Below, piece after piece: positions 26,222 through 36,885 of a stretch of 64,000 nt of DNA. The DNA comes from Sulfurovum sp. (GTDB taxonomy: Bacteria > Campylobacterota > Campylobacteria > Campylobacterales > Sulfurovaceae). Below the pieces are notes generated by a model, which did not search any database, was not told the DNA's origin, and saw nothing but the letters and a program-made list of their open reading frames with translations. The stretch spans positions 1 through 64,000 of the forward strand of contig JAJPEU010000003.1 in the NCBI GenBank assembly GCA_021166685.1. Direction: 5' to 3'. Positions within the stretch are counted from its first letter, which is position 1, and every line of letters begins with the position of its first letter. The translations under genes were made by a program, and so were the position numbers.

Positions 26222-27577
26222 ATGAATTATATTGATAAAGCAATGAAACGTGCGACAGAAACCAACTGCAAAGAAGGTGCAAATTTTTTTCAGGCGCTTA
26301 AAGAGGTCCTGGTCTCCATAGAGCCTCTGATCCAAAATCATCCCGAATATGAATATCACAATATCATAGAGCGCATCATATCACCCAACAGAGAAATTCG
26401 TTTTAAAGTCGAATGGCTGGATGATAAAAACAATATTCGTGTCAATAACGGCTACAGAATACAATTCAATAATGCTCTTGGACCCTACAAAGGGGGCGTA
26501 CGTTTTCATCCCAGCGTCAATACGGATATTTTAAAATTTTTAGCCTTTGAACAAATCTTCAAAAACGCGCTTACAGGGTTGCATATAGGCGGGGCAAAGG
26601 GGGGGGCTGATTTTGACCCCAAAGGGAAAAGCGACAATGAAATCATGAAGTTCTGCCAGTCATTTATGTCTGCATTTTACAACAGTATAGGCTCGGATAT
26701 CGATGTATTAGGCGGAGATATGGGTGTAGGAGAACGTGAGGTGGGCTATCTGTTTGGGCAATACAAACTGCTGACTAATTCTTACGACAGTATCATTACC
26801 AGCAAGCCACTCTCCCTTGGAGGAAGCCTTGGGCGTACGGAAGCTACGGGATATGGGCTCATCTATTTTACCGAAACGCTTTTGCAGGACCAAAATGAAA
26901 CGCTCAAAGGCAAAATTTGTGCTGTGAGCGGAAGCGGAAATGTTGCCATTCATGCGATTGAAAAGCTTTATGATCTTGGGGCCATTCCTGTTACCTGTTC
27001 AGATTCAAGAGGCGCGATACATGACAGCAACGGTATCGATCTTGCTCTTCTTAAAAAGATCAAACTGGAACGTAGAGCTTCTTTGGAATATTATGCATTG
27101 GAGAGAAAAAGTGCCGTCTATGTAAAAAATGATGCCTTCAGCAACGGCTCAAACTATGTATGGCAAATTCCTTGCTTCGCCGCTTTTCCGTGTGCTACGC
27201 AAAATGAACTTGACATCATCGGAGCACAAGCACTCATCAGCAATAACGTCAAGATTATCGCAGAAGGTGCCAATATGCCTACCGTACCTGAAGCAATAGA
27301 TCTTTTTGTCAAAAATAAAATTATTTTTGCGCCTGCCAAGGCAGCCAATGCGGGAGGAGTTGCGGTCAGTGTACTTGAGATGGGGCAAAACAACTCTCTT
27401 AATTATTTCTCGTTCGAAGAGGTTGACCAAAAGCTGCAAAACATTATGTCTAATATCTATCATCATATGAAAAAAACGTGCGAAGAGTACGATTTGGGTA
27501 CAGATTTTATCGCGGCGGCAAATATCTTAGGCTTCAAACGTGTAGCCAATGCCATGATTGCGCAAGGGGTTTTATAA
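26222..27577 (+). CDS. gdhA: Glutamate dehydrogenase, NADP-type
   Basis: A 451-residue enzyme making glutamate from 2-oxoglutarate and ammonia. It carries NNALGPYKGGVRFHPSVN with the catalytic-site lysine region, then GGAKGGADFDPKGKSDNEIM, the DMGVGEREVGYLFGQYK segment and a Rossmann GSGNVAIHAIEKL motif (about residues 235-247). Length and the N-terminal form (long hexameric NADP type) fit E. coli GdhA. It stands alone between yifB and def, probably for ammonium assimilation. Confidence 0.93.
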   Translation: MNYIDKAMKRATETNCKEGANFFQALKEVLVSIEPLIQNHPEYEYHNIIERIISPNREIRFKVEWLDDKNNIRVNNGYRIQFNNALGPYKGGVRFHPSVNTDILKFLAFEQIFKNALTGLHIGGAKGGADFDPKGKSDNEIMKFCQSFMSAFYNSIGSDIDVLGGDMGVGEREVGYLFGQYKLLTNSYDSIITSKPLSLGGSLGRTEATGYGLIYFTETLLQDQNETLKGKICAVSGSGNVAIHAIEKLYDLGAIPVTCSDSRGAIHDSNGIDLALLKKIKLERRASLEYYALERKSAVYVKNDAFSNGSNYVWQIPCFAAFPCATQNELDIIGAQALISNNVKIIAEGANMPTVPEAIDLFVKNKIIFAPAKAANAGGVAVSVLEMGQNNSLNYFSFEEVDQKLQNIMSNIYHHMKKTCEEYDLGTDFIAAANILGFKRVANAMIAQGVL

Positions 27578-27654
27578 TCTCTTGCGGCGTTTCTTGTGAG
27601 AATAGTCATCTTCTTTGCTTTCTCTTTCGCAACACAACACATAAACGTAAAAAA

Positions 27655-28179
27655 TTATAAAGTTTTTTGTCGTTTTTTCCACTCTTTTTCAAATTTTTTA
27701 CGTTTAATATAAGAAAGTTTTTCTATGAAAACTCTTCCCTCAAGATGGTCTATTTCGTGCTGCATTGCAATAGCAAGAAAATCATCATCTTCTATAATAT
27801 GCGTATTGCCTGCTCTGTCTTGATATTCCACTTTGACATGTTTTGCGCGATCAACATCTTCATAGACACCCGGAACACTCAGGCATCCCTCTTGAAAATG
27901 AGTAGCACCGTCCATTTCAATAATGACGGGATTGATCATTTCCAATGTATTTTCTTTGGGTTGGCTGTGCTCATTGTCTATTTCCTCAAGCGGTATATTG
28001 ATGATTACTGCACGCAAATCAATTCCGATTTGAATGGCGGCAAGCCCAACACCGTTTTTAGCGATCATTGTATCATACATGTCATCTAGGAGGGCGTGAA
28101 TCTTTTGATCAAACACCTCCACTTTTCTAGAGATCAACTTCAGTCTCTTGTCGGGATAGACAACTATTTCTCTCACCAT
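27655..28179 (-). CDS. def: Peptide deformylase
   Basis: A 174-residue iron/zinc hydrolase that removes the formyl group from nascent proteins. The three family motifs are present: GVGLAAIQIG (about 43-52), EGCLSVPG with the metal-binding Cys (about 97-104) and QHEIDHLEG with the two metal His and catalytic Glu (about 139-147). It starts 10 bases after clpP, so both are likely in one operon downstream of tig. The order tig-clpP-def joins chaperone, protease and N-terminal processing. Confidence 0.95.
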   Translation of the reverse strand: MVREIVVYPDKRLKLISRKVEVFDQKIHALLDDMYDTMIAKNGVGLAAIQIGIDLRAVIINIPLEEIDNEHSQPKENTLEMINPVIIEMDGATHFQEGCLSVPGVYEDVDRAKHVKVEYQDRAGNTHIIEDDDFLAIAMQHEIDHLEGRVFIEKLSYIKRKKFEKEWKKRQKTL

Positions 28180-28189
28180 TCTTCAAGCC

Positions 28190-28777
28190 CTAACCAAAAC
28201 TTTTTGTAAGCACTTTGTCTATTAATCCGTATTCCATCGCTTCCTTAGCTGACATAAAATAGTCTCTTTCTGTATCCTTTTCCACTCTTTTGGCTGTTTT
28301 TCCTGTTTGGGCTGCCAATATCTCATTGAGCGTGTCTTTAAGTCTTTGTATCTCTTGCGCCTGAATCTGAATATCGGTCGATTGCCCTTGCGCCCCGCCT
28401 GAAGGCTGGTGTATCATAATGCGCGCATGAGGCAGTGCATAACGCTTCCCTTTTGTTCCGCTTGAAAGCAGAAACGCTCCCATGGATGCTGCCTGACCGA
28501 TACAAATAGTGACAATATCCGGTTTGATGTAGTTCATCGTATCATACATAGAAAGCCCCGAAGTGATCACGCCGCCCGGAGAATTGATATAAAAATAGAT
28601 GTCTTTATCCGGATCCTGCGCCTCAAGAAAAAGAAACTGTGCTACAATCGAAGATGCCACCTGGTCATTGACCTCCCCGCTCAACATGATGATCCTGTCC
28701 TTTAAAAGACGCGAATAAATATCATAACTTCTTTCGCCTCTGCCTGTTTGTTCTATTACGTATGGAATATAACTCAT
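28190..28777 (-). CDS. clpP: ATP-dependent Clp protease proteolytic subunit
   Basis: A 195-residue serine protease of standard length. The catalytic Ser lies in [11 protein letters not shown] (Ser98), His in [12 protein letters not shown] (about His123) and Asp in the LIDKVL region or just before it (about residue 172). The N-terminus [20 protein letters not shown] is canonical. It forms a double-ring chamber fed by ClpX or ClpA. AAAGG is the ribosome site. It follows tig, from which it is separated by a hairpin. Confidence 0.96.
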   Translation of the reverse strand: MSYIPYVIEQTGRGERSYDIYSRLLKDRIIMLSGEVNDQVASSIVAQFLFLEAQDPDKDIYFYINSPGGVITSGLSMYDTMNYIKPDIVTICIGQAASMGAFLLSSGTKGKRYALPHARIMIHQPSGGAQGQSTDIQIQAQEIQRLKDTLNEILAAQTGKTAKRVEKDTERDYFMSAKEAMEYGLIDKVLTKSFG

Positions 28778-28849
28778 AATGCACCTTTAATAATATATAG
28801 TTAAATAGATCATCCTATCGACTCAACTATACACTCTAACGGTTAACAG

Positions 28850-28870
28850 ACAGCAGTCTTCTGCTGCTGT
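28850..28870 (-). terminator. Hairpin between tig and clpP
   Basis: ACAGCAG (28850-28856) and CTGCTGT (28864-28870) form a perfect 7-base stem with a 7-base loop just after the tig stop. On the minus (transcribed) strand no T-run follows, so it may be an attenuator or mRNA-stability hairpin rather than a full terminator. On the plus strand it is followed by a T-rich run, but no plus-strand gene ends there. Confidence 0.4.
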
Positions 28871-28881
28871 TTGTATATTTT

Positions 28882-30174
28882 TTATTGATGCAAACCTAAA
28901 AGTTTCGAAAAGAGTTTATCTTCAATCATACCCATTTTTATAGCCGGGAGCAAATTGTTCTGCTGATAATATTTGATCACTTCTTGCGGGTTTTGCCCAT
29001 GCATCATAGCTTCATAGTAGATTACTTGCGTTACTTCTTGGTCATTGATGCTGATCTCTTCTTTTTTTGCCAATGCATCTACGATAAAAGTCGCCTTTAC
29101 GCTGTCCGCGGCATCTTTTCTTACCTCATCACGAAGTGCTTCAACTTTTTCAGGATGCTCTTTGAAGTCATTGAGCTCTTCTTGGCTCATCGCTCTTGCT
29201 TTTTCATTGATTTTTGCATCAATTTCTTGCTCTACAATATTACTAGGCAATGCAAAATCAAATTTCTCCACCAATGCTTCAATCAATTTTGGCTTAAGTT
29301 CATCATTGTAGATTTTGGAAACTTTCTCTGCTACGATTTGATCTTTTACTTTCTCTTTGAACATCTCCAGCGTAGCATTCTCATCCCCTTGCAACATTTT
29401 TTTCGCAAACTCATCATCTAGGGCAGCAGGCACTTGCTCTTGAATTTCATGAAGCTTTACCTTAAATTCCGCTTCTTTGCCCGCCAAATCCTTTGCTTGA
29501 TATGCTTCCGGGAAAGTAACTTTGATTGTCTTTTCTTCTTCATACTGCATACCGATGATCTGCTCTTCAAATCCAGGGATAAATTGTCCTGATCCGATTT
29601 TAAGACTAAACTTTTCGGCTTTACCTCCTGCAAAAGCAACGCCATCGACAAATCCTTCGAAATCAATCACAGTCATATCTCCATCTTTAACTGTTCTTTT
29701 TCTTTTGATTTTTTGGAATGGCGCTTGCGCAGAAGCCAAACTCTTAAGTCTTTCTTCAATCTCTTCAGAAGAAGCTTCAGGCTGCTCAAAAGTCGGGATA
29801 ATCTCTTCATATCCCTTGGTATCAAAATTTGGCCTTGTAGAAATTTCTATCTCCACATCGATACCTGCATCTTTTTTTTCATATTTTTTGAAAATGGGCT
29901 GGCCGATAATCTGGGCAACGTCGATTCCTGCATCTTTTGCGCCCTTATCCATAAATGCTCTGAGTGCATCCGCTTCTGCATCCTGAGACAACTTTTCACC
30001 ATGCATTTTTTTCACTACGTGGGCGGGGACTTTTCCTTTTCTGAACCCGTCTACTTTCATCTCTTTGCCTGCTTTTACAGCAAGCTTATCGATATTTTCC
30101 GCTATCATACTGTTTTCTATCATACCGCTTACCAACACATTGGCATCATCTATTTTATTTACCGTAACTTTCAC
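28882..30174 (-). CDS. tig: Trigger factor, ribosome-bound chaperone
   Basis: A 430-residue chaperone and prolyl isomerase. The ribosome-binding N-domain ends with the signature FRKGKVPAHVVKKMHG (about residues 44-59), the PPIase domain covers about 150-235 (KTIKVTFPEAYQAKDLAGKE) and the helical C-domain follows. It starts with GTG, with AAGGAT 5 bases upstream. It begins the tig-clpP-def set and diverges from mutY. Confidence 0.95.
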   Translation of the reverse strand: MKVTVNKIDDANVLVSGMIENSMIAENIDKLAVKAGKEMKVDGFRKGKVPAHVVKKMHGEKLSQDAEADALRAFMDKGAKDAGIDVAQIIGQPIFKKYEKKDAGIDVEIEISTRPNFDTKGYEEIIPTFEQPEASSEEIEERLKSLASAQAPFQKIKRKRTVKDGDMTVIDFEGFVDGVAFAGGKAEKFSLKIGSGQFIPGFEEQIIGMQYEEEKTIKVTFPEAYQAKDLAGKEAEFKVKLHEIQEQVPAALDDEFAKKMLQGDENATLEMFKEKVKDQIVAEKVSKIYNDELKPKLIEALVEKFDFALPSNIVEQEIDAKINEKARAMSQEELNDFKEHPEKVEALRDEVRKDAADSVKATFIVDALAKKEEISINDQEVTQVIYYEAMMHGQNPQEVIKYYQQNNLLPAIKMGMIEDKLFSKLLGLHQ

Positions 30175-30256
30175 TACAATCCTTTTGCTTTGTTTGTATA
30201 ATGCTGTGATTTTATCGAAATATTGATAAAAAACGAACTATAGCTAAAAATATGGC

Positions 30257-30270
30257 TATAATCTGTCATG
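30257..30270 (+). promoter_or_regulatory. mutY promoter with -10 only 5 bases before the start codon
   Basis: TATAAT at 30257-30262 is followed by only CTGTC before the ATG at 30268. The predicted transcription start falls on or next to that A, and there is no ribosome site in front. The message is therefore probably leaderless, unless an unseen upstream promoter is used. Confidence 0.5.
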
Positions 30271-31233
30271 CCAAAAGCCCTTGAACAAATCCATAAAAAT
30301 ATCCGAAACTGGTATCAAAAACACGGTCGGCTAGACCTGCCTTGGCGCAAAACCGACAACCTTTACTATATTTATATCAGCGAGGTCATGCTCCAGCAGA
30401 CACAGGTTAAAACCGTTTTGGAACGCTACTATTTTCCCTTTATTGAACGCTTTCCAACACTCAAAGCATTGGGTGAAGCACCGATGGATGACGTACTTAA
30501 GATGTGGGAAGGATTGGGTTACTACAGCCGTGCCAAAAACCTTCATCAAACCGCCACACTTACAGAGATGCTTCCCCAAGAAATAGACAAACTTATCAGA
30601 CTGCCGGGCATAGGAAAAAATACCGCGCATGCCATTGCTGCTTTTGCCTTTAAGAAACCCGTACCTGTGATGGAAGCCAATGTCAAACGTATTTTATGCC
30701 GATTGCACCGATTGGAAAATCCGGACGAAAAGCAACTGTGGCAGATCGCCGAGAGGATGCTTGACCGGTTTAATTCTTTTGATTACAATCAGGCGATGAT
30801 GGATATCGGTGCAATGGTCTGTCTGCCCAAAAATCCCAAATGTGAAATTTGTCCCCTTGCGGACCTCTGCGAAGGAAAAAAAACCCCCGATCTCTATCCC
30901 GCCAAAAAGAAAAAAGTCGCACCGCTTAAAAAACAAAATATCCTTGTGCGAATCCATGGAAACAAACTTGTCCTCATCCAAAGAAAAACAAAACTGCTGC
31001 ACGGGCTTTGGGGATTTGAAAGTATTGACATTCCGCCTTGTTCTGCAAAATACATAGGAGAAGTTTCACACGCCTACTCGCACTTCAAGCTTCAATGCAA
31101 GGTTTTTGTTCATGAGGAGCGCAACATTGGGCAGGGAATTTATTTTAATTCCAATGAGATCAAAAAGCTCGCCATCTCCAAAATAGACGAGAAGATACTT
31201 AAACTCTTTTTGCTACAATGTGAAAAAGATTAA
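30268..31233 (+). CDS. mutY: A/G-specific adenine glycosylase MutY
   Basis: A 321-residue base-excision repair enzyme removing A opposite 8-oxoG. It has the catalytic Glu in [14 protein letters not shown], the helix-hairpin-helix [17 protein letters not shown], four Cys for a [4Fe-4S] cluster in [17 protein letters not shown] and a C-terminal NUDIX-like domain (about 225-315) that senses 8-oxoG. The usual catalytic Asp after the hairpin (family pattern V-D-G-N-V-x-R) is Glu136 here (MEANVKR). folE follows 17 bases later. Confidence 0.9.
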   Translation: MPKALEQIHKNIRNWYQKHGRLDLPWRKTDNLYYIYISEVMLQQTQVKTVLERYYFPFIERFPTLKALGEAPMDDVLKMWEGLGYYSRAKNLHQTATLTEMLPQEIDKLIRLPGIGKNTAHAIAAFAFKKPVPVMEANVKRILCRLHRLENPDEKQLWQIAERMLDRFNSFDYNQAMMDIGAMVCLPKNPKCEICPLADLCEGKKTPDLYPAKKKKVAPLKKQNILVRIHGNKLVLIQRKTKLLHGLWGFESIDIPPCSAKYIGEVSHAYSHFKLQCKVFVHEERNIGQGIYFNSNEIKKLAISKIDEKILKLFLLQCEKD

Positions 31234-31250
31234 TAATTACAGGTACGCAT

Positions 31251-31829
31251 ATGAATCAAGATAAAGAATTTGAAGAAGCTGTCACCAAAATCCTTGAACT
31301 TTTAGGTGAAGATCCCCAAAGGGAAGGGCTGCTAAAAACACCGAACCGTGTAGTTAAAGCCTTGCAATTTTTAACAGAAGGGTATCATCAAGACCCCAAA
31401 GAGATCTTAAATCAGGCGCTTTTTTCTACAAGCAATGACGAGATGGTGTTAGTGCGCGACATTGAATTTTACTCAATGTGTGAACACCATATGCTTCCGA
31501 TCATAGGCCGTGTGCATGTAGCCTATATTCCTGATGGTCAAGTTGTGGGGCTCTCAAAAATTCCCCGTATCGTCAATGTTTATGCCAGACGCTTGCAGAT
31601 ACAAGAACAGATGACCGAGCAGATTGCCGATGCCATCTTGGAAACGATCAAGCCAAAAGGTGTCGCTGTCGTAGTGCATGCACGTCACATGTGCATGGAG
31701 ATGAGAGGGGTACAGAAAATTAATTCCACAACGGTAAGTTCCGCGCTTCGGGGTCTTTTCAAAAAAGACGAGCGCACCCGAAGCGAGTTTTATAATCTTA
31801 TCAATACACCCGCCCCTTCCAATTTTTAA
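31251..31829 (+). CDS. folE: GTP cyclohydrolase I
   Basis: A 192-residue enzyme converting GTP to dihydroneopterin triphosphate, the first step to folate. Zinc and catalytic residues are visible in [20 protein letters not shown] (Cys and paired His) and in [13 protein letters not shown] (His and second Cys). [21 protein letters not shown] is also family-typical. It lies 17 bases after mutY in what is likely one transcript and is followed by a hairpin at 31845-31869. Confidence 0.96.
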   Translation: MNQDKEFEEAVTKILELLGEDPQREGLLKTPNRVVKALQFLTEGYHQDPKEILNQALFSTSNDEMVLVRDIEFYSMCEHHMLPIIGRVHVAYIPDGQVVGLSKIPRIVNVYARRLQIQEQMTEQIADAILETIKPKGVAVVVHARHMCMEMRGVQKINSTTVSSALRGLFKKDERTRSEFYNLINTPAPSNF

Positions 31830-31844
31830 TCATACATTTTCTTC

Positions 31845-31879
31845 TTGGGATTGACTTTGTTGATCCCAAATTCTATTTC
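31845..31879 (+). terminator. Probable terminator after folE
   Basis: TTGGGAT (31845-31851) and ATCCCAA (31863-31869) form a perfect 7-base stem with an 11-base loop, followed by ATTCTATTTC. The T-run is weak, so termination may be partial. Confidence 0.5.
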
Positions 31880-33314
<1,435 letters not shown>

Positions 33315-33410
33315 TCTAGAGCGCAACCGACATGGCACCTCTATACAAAGACATGATCAACTAAAAAGAAGCCTAGGCCTTCTTTAAGAAGAAACAATAA
33401 AGGAAAAATT

Positions 33411-34382
33411 ATGGGAATGGACAGTTTAATCGGCGGAACCATCTGGTCCGAATACAGTCAAAAAGTAACGGATTCAATGAACAACCCAGTACATAAGGGC
33501 GAGATAACCCAAGAGCAGGCAGATGCGATGGGGGCAAAACTTATCGTAGCTGATTTCGGCGCTGAGAGCTGCGGGGATGCAGTAAGACTTTATTGGGCGG
33601 TTGATCCCGAAACCGACATCATCCTTGATGCTAAATTTAAAAGTTTTGGATGCGGTACGGCAATTGCCAGTTCCAACACAATGGTGGAACTGTGCATAGG
33701 CAAAACTGTTGATGAAGCAGTTAAGATCACAAATATTGATGTAGAAAATGCGATGAGAGATACTCCGGATGTTCCTGCGGTGCCGCCTCAAAAAATGCAC
33801 TGCTCAGTCATGGCTTATGATGTGATCAAAAAAGCGGCCGCACTGTACAAAGGTGTGGATATGGCAAGTTTTGAAAATGAAATTATCGTTTGTGAATGCG
33901 CACGCGTCAGCCTGTCTACCCTTAGAGAAGTCATTCGCCTCAACGATCTTACGACGGTAGAGCAGATCACAGACTACACCAAAGCAGGAGCATTTTGCAA
34001 ATCATGTATCAGGCCTGGCGGGCACGAAGCAAAAGATATCTACCTTGTTGACTTGCTCGAAGAGTATGAAAAAGAAAAAATGGCCAAAGCAGCGGATGCT
34101 TCTGCAAGCGGTATAGCTATTGATTTTGCCCAAATGACGGTTGTTCAAAAATTAAAGGCTGTAGATAAAGTAATTGATACCAATATTCGTCAAATGCTCA
34201 TCATGGACGGTGGGGATATGGAGATTTTGGATATTAAAGAAAATGGCGCACATTTTGATATTTATATCAGATATCTTGGCGCCTGCAGCGGCTGCGCAAG
34301 TTCATCAACGGGCACACTTTATGCAATCGAAAACATTCTAAGACAGAAACTCGACGAAAATATACGGGTCCTTCCTATTTAA
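33411..34382 (+). CDS. nifU: Fe-S scaffold protein NifU, three-domain form
   Basis: A 323-residue scaffold. The N-terminal IscU-like domain has its three Cys in GAESCGDAVR, KSFGCGTAIASSN and KMHCSVMA. A central BFD-like [2Fe-2S] domain carries CECARVS and FCKSCIRPGG. The C-terminal Nfu domain carries GACSGCASS (about residues 290-298). This is the full-length NifU typical of Campylobacterota. It receives sulfur from NifS and hands clusters to apoproteins. Many Fe-S proteins lie in the next operon. Confidence 0.95.
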   Translation: MGMDSLIGGTIWSEYSQKVTDSMNNPVHKGEITQEQADAMGAKLIVADFGAESCGDAVRLYWAVDPETDIILDAKFKSFGCGTAIASSNTMVELCIGKTVDEAVKITNIDVENAMRDTPDVPAVPPQKMHCSVMAYDVIKKAAALYKGVDMASFENEIIVCECARVSLSTLREVIRLNDLTTVEQITDYTKAGAFCKSCIRPGGHEAKDIYLVDLLEEYEKEKMAKAADASASGIAIDFAQMTVVQKLKAVDKVIDTNIRQMLIMDGGDMEILDIKENGAHFDIYIRYLGACSGCASSSTGTLYAIENILRQKLDENIRVLPI

Positions 34383-34393
34383 TCTTACTTTGA

Positions 34394-34424
34394 TCCTCGG
34401 CTTATGCCCGAGGACCTCATTTTC
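34394..34424 (+). terminator. Terminator after nifU
   Basis: TCCTCGG (34394-34400) and CCGAGGA (34408-34414) form a 7-base GC-rich stem with a 7-base loop, followed by CCTCATTTTC. It sits between nifU and the convergent 72-residue gene and could serve both strands. Confidence 0.6.
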
Positions 34425-34635
34425 TAAATAGTCTTACTACGCCCCTTATAATGACAAACGGGATATAAATAACCAGCGTAAAAACCAATGGATGTACCGC
34501 GCCTATGCCATATGCTCCTGCTGTCGGCAATGCCATAGCATGCTCAATGGGATGGTCCATCCACTCTTTAAAGTGCATACCAATCGCTAAAAATAGAAAC
34601 AGCCCGATAAATATACTCAATTCTTTTTTCATCAC
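34417..34635 (-). CDS. Small two-helix membrane protein, unknown
   Basis: A 72-residue protein with two hydrophobic helices (about residues 5-22 and 47-66), a polar linker rich in His (HFKEWMDHPIEHAMALP) and a basic tail (RGVVRLFRK). I do not recognise a family. An excellent ribosome site (AAGGAG, 5-6 bases before the ATG) supports expression. It lies downstream of the activase-reductase operon on the same strand, 157 bases after it, so a functional tie is possible but unproven. The gap between them (34636-34792) holds nothing else I can identify. Confidence 0.6.
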   Translation of the reverse strand: MMKKELSIFIGLFLFLAIGMHFKEWMDHPIEHAMALPTAGAYGIGAVHPLVFTLVIYIPFVIIRGVVRLFRK

Positions 34636-34792
34636 AACTCCTTGAAAACAATCCCGTAATCATATCGAAAAATATGCCTGCAAAAGCTATAATGAAGAGC
34701 GGCAAAGAAGTCTAATGCCGATACTGTGTTTAATGTTAACTTTTTTATGCTTTAAATAAAATCATATTCCCAAAAATAGAACAACATGCAGG

Positions 34793-35611
34793 CTAAAACT
34801 CACGCTCAACTTCTGACATGCTCGTAAAAGCATCGCATGCTAAAACAGCTGCGCCAAAAGAGGTCGTAATTTGCGGATATTCCGGTACAAATACCTTTTT
34901 GCCGAGTTCGTTTTCGATGGCATGAACCAGTCCGGCATTCAAAGCCGGTCCGCCGTCAAAATAGACATTTTCTTTGATGCCGACTCTTTTAACCAGTTTC
35001 ACGATTCTTTTGGCAATAGAATAGTGAACCCCGGAAACAATATCCTCAACACTATGGTTGCTCCCCAGCAGTCCGATGATCTCCGATTCGGCAAAAACAG
35101 CACAGGTGCTGCTGATCGAGAGCGGAGTTCCGGTTGATTTAAAATGATAGTCACTAAGCTCATCGACGCCTATCTCCAAATTCATCGCCACCACATCTAA
35201 AAATTTTCCGGTTCCTGCCGCACATCGGTCATTCATGGCAAAGTTGACCACATTGCCTTCGCTGTCTAGTGAAATTGCTTTACTGTCCTGCCCGCCTATG
35301 TTGATAATGGTTTTTATCTCTCCGTATTCTCTTGCCGCCTCTTGCGCTCCGATCGCATTGGCGGTAATTTCACTGATGTTTTCATCTGCCTCTTTAAACA
35401 GTTTTCTGCCATATCCCGTTGCAACAGTATAGGCGATTTCATCCTGGCCGATATGCAATTCATCCAGCAAACTTTGTAAAGTTTCTTTGGCATATTTATA
35501 AAACATGCTCCCGCTTGCGTTGATTTTAAATCCGACCAAACGTTTATGCTCATCCGTAACAGTAATTTTGATCGCTGTCGAACCGATATCTATCCCTACA
35601 AAATACTTCAC
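34793..35611 (-). CDS. ATP-dependent activase of HgdC/BcrAD family (2-hydroxyacyl-CoA dehydratase/double-cubane activator)
   Basis: A 272-residue ASKHA-fold ATPase. It shows phosphate-binding loops GIDIGSTAIK (residues 6-15) and NIGGQDSKAI (about 104-113), and the two Cys that hold a [4Fe-4S] cluster at the dimer interface: Cys130 in NDRCAAGTGKFLD and Cys170 in SSTCAVFAESE. Family members use ATP to push an electron at very low potential into a partner reductase. Its start overlaps the stop of the reductase gene by four bases (ATGA), so the two are translationally coupled. Length is standard. Confidence 0.88.
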   Translation of the reverse strand: MKYFVGIDIGSTAIKITVTDEHKRLVGFKINASGSMFYKYAKETLQSLLDELHIGQDEIAYTVATGYGRKLFKEADENISEITANAIGAQEAAREYGEIKTIINIGGQDSKAISLDSEGNVVNFAMNDRCAAGTGKFLDVVAMNLEIGVDELSDYHFKSTGTPLSISSTCAVFAESEIIGLLGSNHSVEDIVSGVHYSIAKRIVKLVKRVGIKENVYFDGGPALNAGLVHAIENELGKKVFVPEYPQITTSFGAAVLACDAFTSMSEVEREF

Positions 35612-36885
35612 TTTTTCATTCTCCGTCTATTTTTCAGCGATTCCACAAATGCTTCCACCCTTGTCGTAAGCTGTCCCTGCTGGGAAGGACTGTAGTCACT
35701 TTCAACATACAAAATCGCAATACCCTCTTTTTCCATCGCCGCAAGAACACTTCTTTGTTCCATTTCATATACTTGACATCCCGCAAATGCCTGATAAACA
35801 ACTCCATCTGCGCCATAACTCCTCACAAGGTCGACTATCCTTCTGATTCTGTCGTCATTTTTTGTAAAAATAGGACAGGTGCACCCTTTTAGATATTTGT
35901 CTGCTATTGAATCAATCATATCATTTAAAAACCACTCATCAACACTGACCCTGTCATTAAACATCCTGTTTGAACTGCACGTTTCATCTGCAACAATGAT
36001 GGCATCTGACTGTTCCACGATAAGAGGGATTTTATAGTTTGGAAAAATAGGGGGTGAGCCCGTATAAACGATCCTCGGACTTATTTTACCGCCGGCATGA
36101 ATTTGATTTGCAGCCCTTTGCTCTACTTCTTCTATAAGTTCTTCAACGGCTGCGATCCAATTGTCTATCTTGTCAAAGAAAAAAGCATTGGTGATTAAAA
36201 ACATATCTTTGCCCAAAATAGGAACAAGCCTGTTTTTTCTAAAATCATTCAGTTTATGATACAGCGTTTGGGCGTATCCGATTTTTTGGATAGAGGCTTT
36301 AAGATTTTTCTTTGTCAGTTTTTTGTTAAGATTTTTGGACATATCGCTGCTAAATTTTCGTACACTTCTTCTCCAGTATTCCCTACTTTCTTCACTCTCT
36401 TTTGTTCTTGGAAAATCTACATCGATGACCTCATAACCAAAATTTTGCACTATGGCCCCTGCTTTGGTTTTTTGGTCACAGGTCGTTGGAGAAAAAATGA
36501 TATCGGGTTTATCACTGAAATTTTCTGAAGCCAGATGGCCTACCGTTGCCTTTACGAGCGGACAGGATTTTGAAGGCATCAAATCGCTTCCTATCTCATC
36601 ATCCGTATAAAACCCGTTACAAAGCCTTAGGGGAACAGCATCAAGTGCATAAATGATTTCAGAAGGTATCTGAATGCACATGGTACCGATTTTTACTTTA
36701 TTCGTATGCAGCGCTTCTTGTTTGCAATACACTTTTTCAAATAAATCATAAAAATAATTCATCGCTTTTGGCGGCTCTTTAAACTCTTTCTTGATAGCGT
36801 TAAGTACTTTTACCGCCTCCATGGCTTTATGTCTATTTTGTTTTTGCCTAGGTGTTTCCAGTGCAGGCTTTATATTATTGGTCAT
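35608..36885 (-). CDS. HgdB-family reductase, probable double-cubane-cluster protein (DCCP) type
   Basis: A 425-residue member of the 2-hydroxyacyl-CoA dehydratase (HgdB/COG1775) family. Cysteines at 54, 70, 89, 108, 136, 303, 335, 337 and 370 are candidates for Fe-S ligands (e.g. GTMCIQIPSE, SPTTCDQKTK, ADETCSSNRM, GCTCPIF). It is encoded as a single subunit with its own activase. True dehydratases and benzoyl-CoA reductases have a paired second subunit, and no CoA-transferase is nearby. This favours the DCCP class, whose [8Fe-9S] cluster reduces small molecules in an ATP-dependent way. GGAG precedes the ATG, which overlaps the NapH-like gene by 11 bases. Physiological substrate: unknown. 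Confidence 0.8.
   Translation of the reverse strand: MTNNIKPALETPRQKQNRHKAMEAVKVLNAIKKEFKEPPKAMNYFYDLFEKVYCKQEALHTNKVKIGTMCIQIPSEIIYALDAVPLRLCNGFYTDDEIGSDLMPSKSCPLVKATVGHLASENFSDKPDIIFSPTTCDQKTKAGAIVQNFGYEVIDVDFPRTKESEESREYWRRSVRKFSSDMSKNLNKKLTKKNLKASIQKIGYAQTLYHKLNDFRKNRLVPILGKDMFLITNAFFFDKIDNWIAAVEELIEEVEQRAANQIHAGGKISPRIVYTGSPPIFPNYKIPLIVEQSDAIIVADETCSSNRMFNDRVSVDEWFLNDMIDSIADKYLKGCTCPIFTKNDDRIRRIVDLVRSYGADGVVYQAFAGCQVYEMEQRSVLAAMEKEGIAILYVESDYSPSQQGQLTTRVEAFVESLKNRRRMKK

Noticed and set aside
34793-36885. Amino-acid fermenting 2-hydroxyacyl-CoA dehydratase or benzoyl-CoA reductase
   Set aside because: Those enzymes need a second catalytic subunit and CoA-transferase or ring-degradation genes, none of which are here. 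The single-subunit DCCP reading fits better, although it is not proven.
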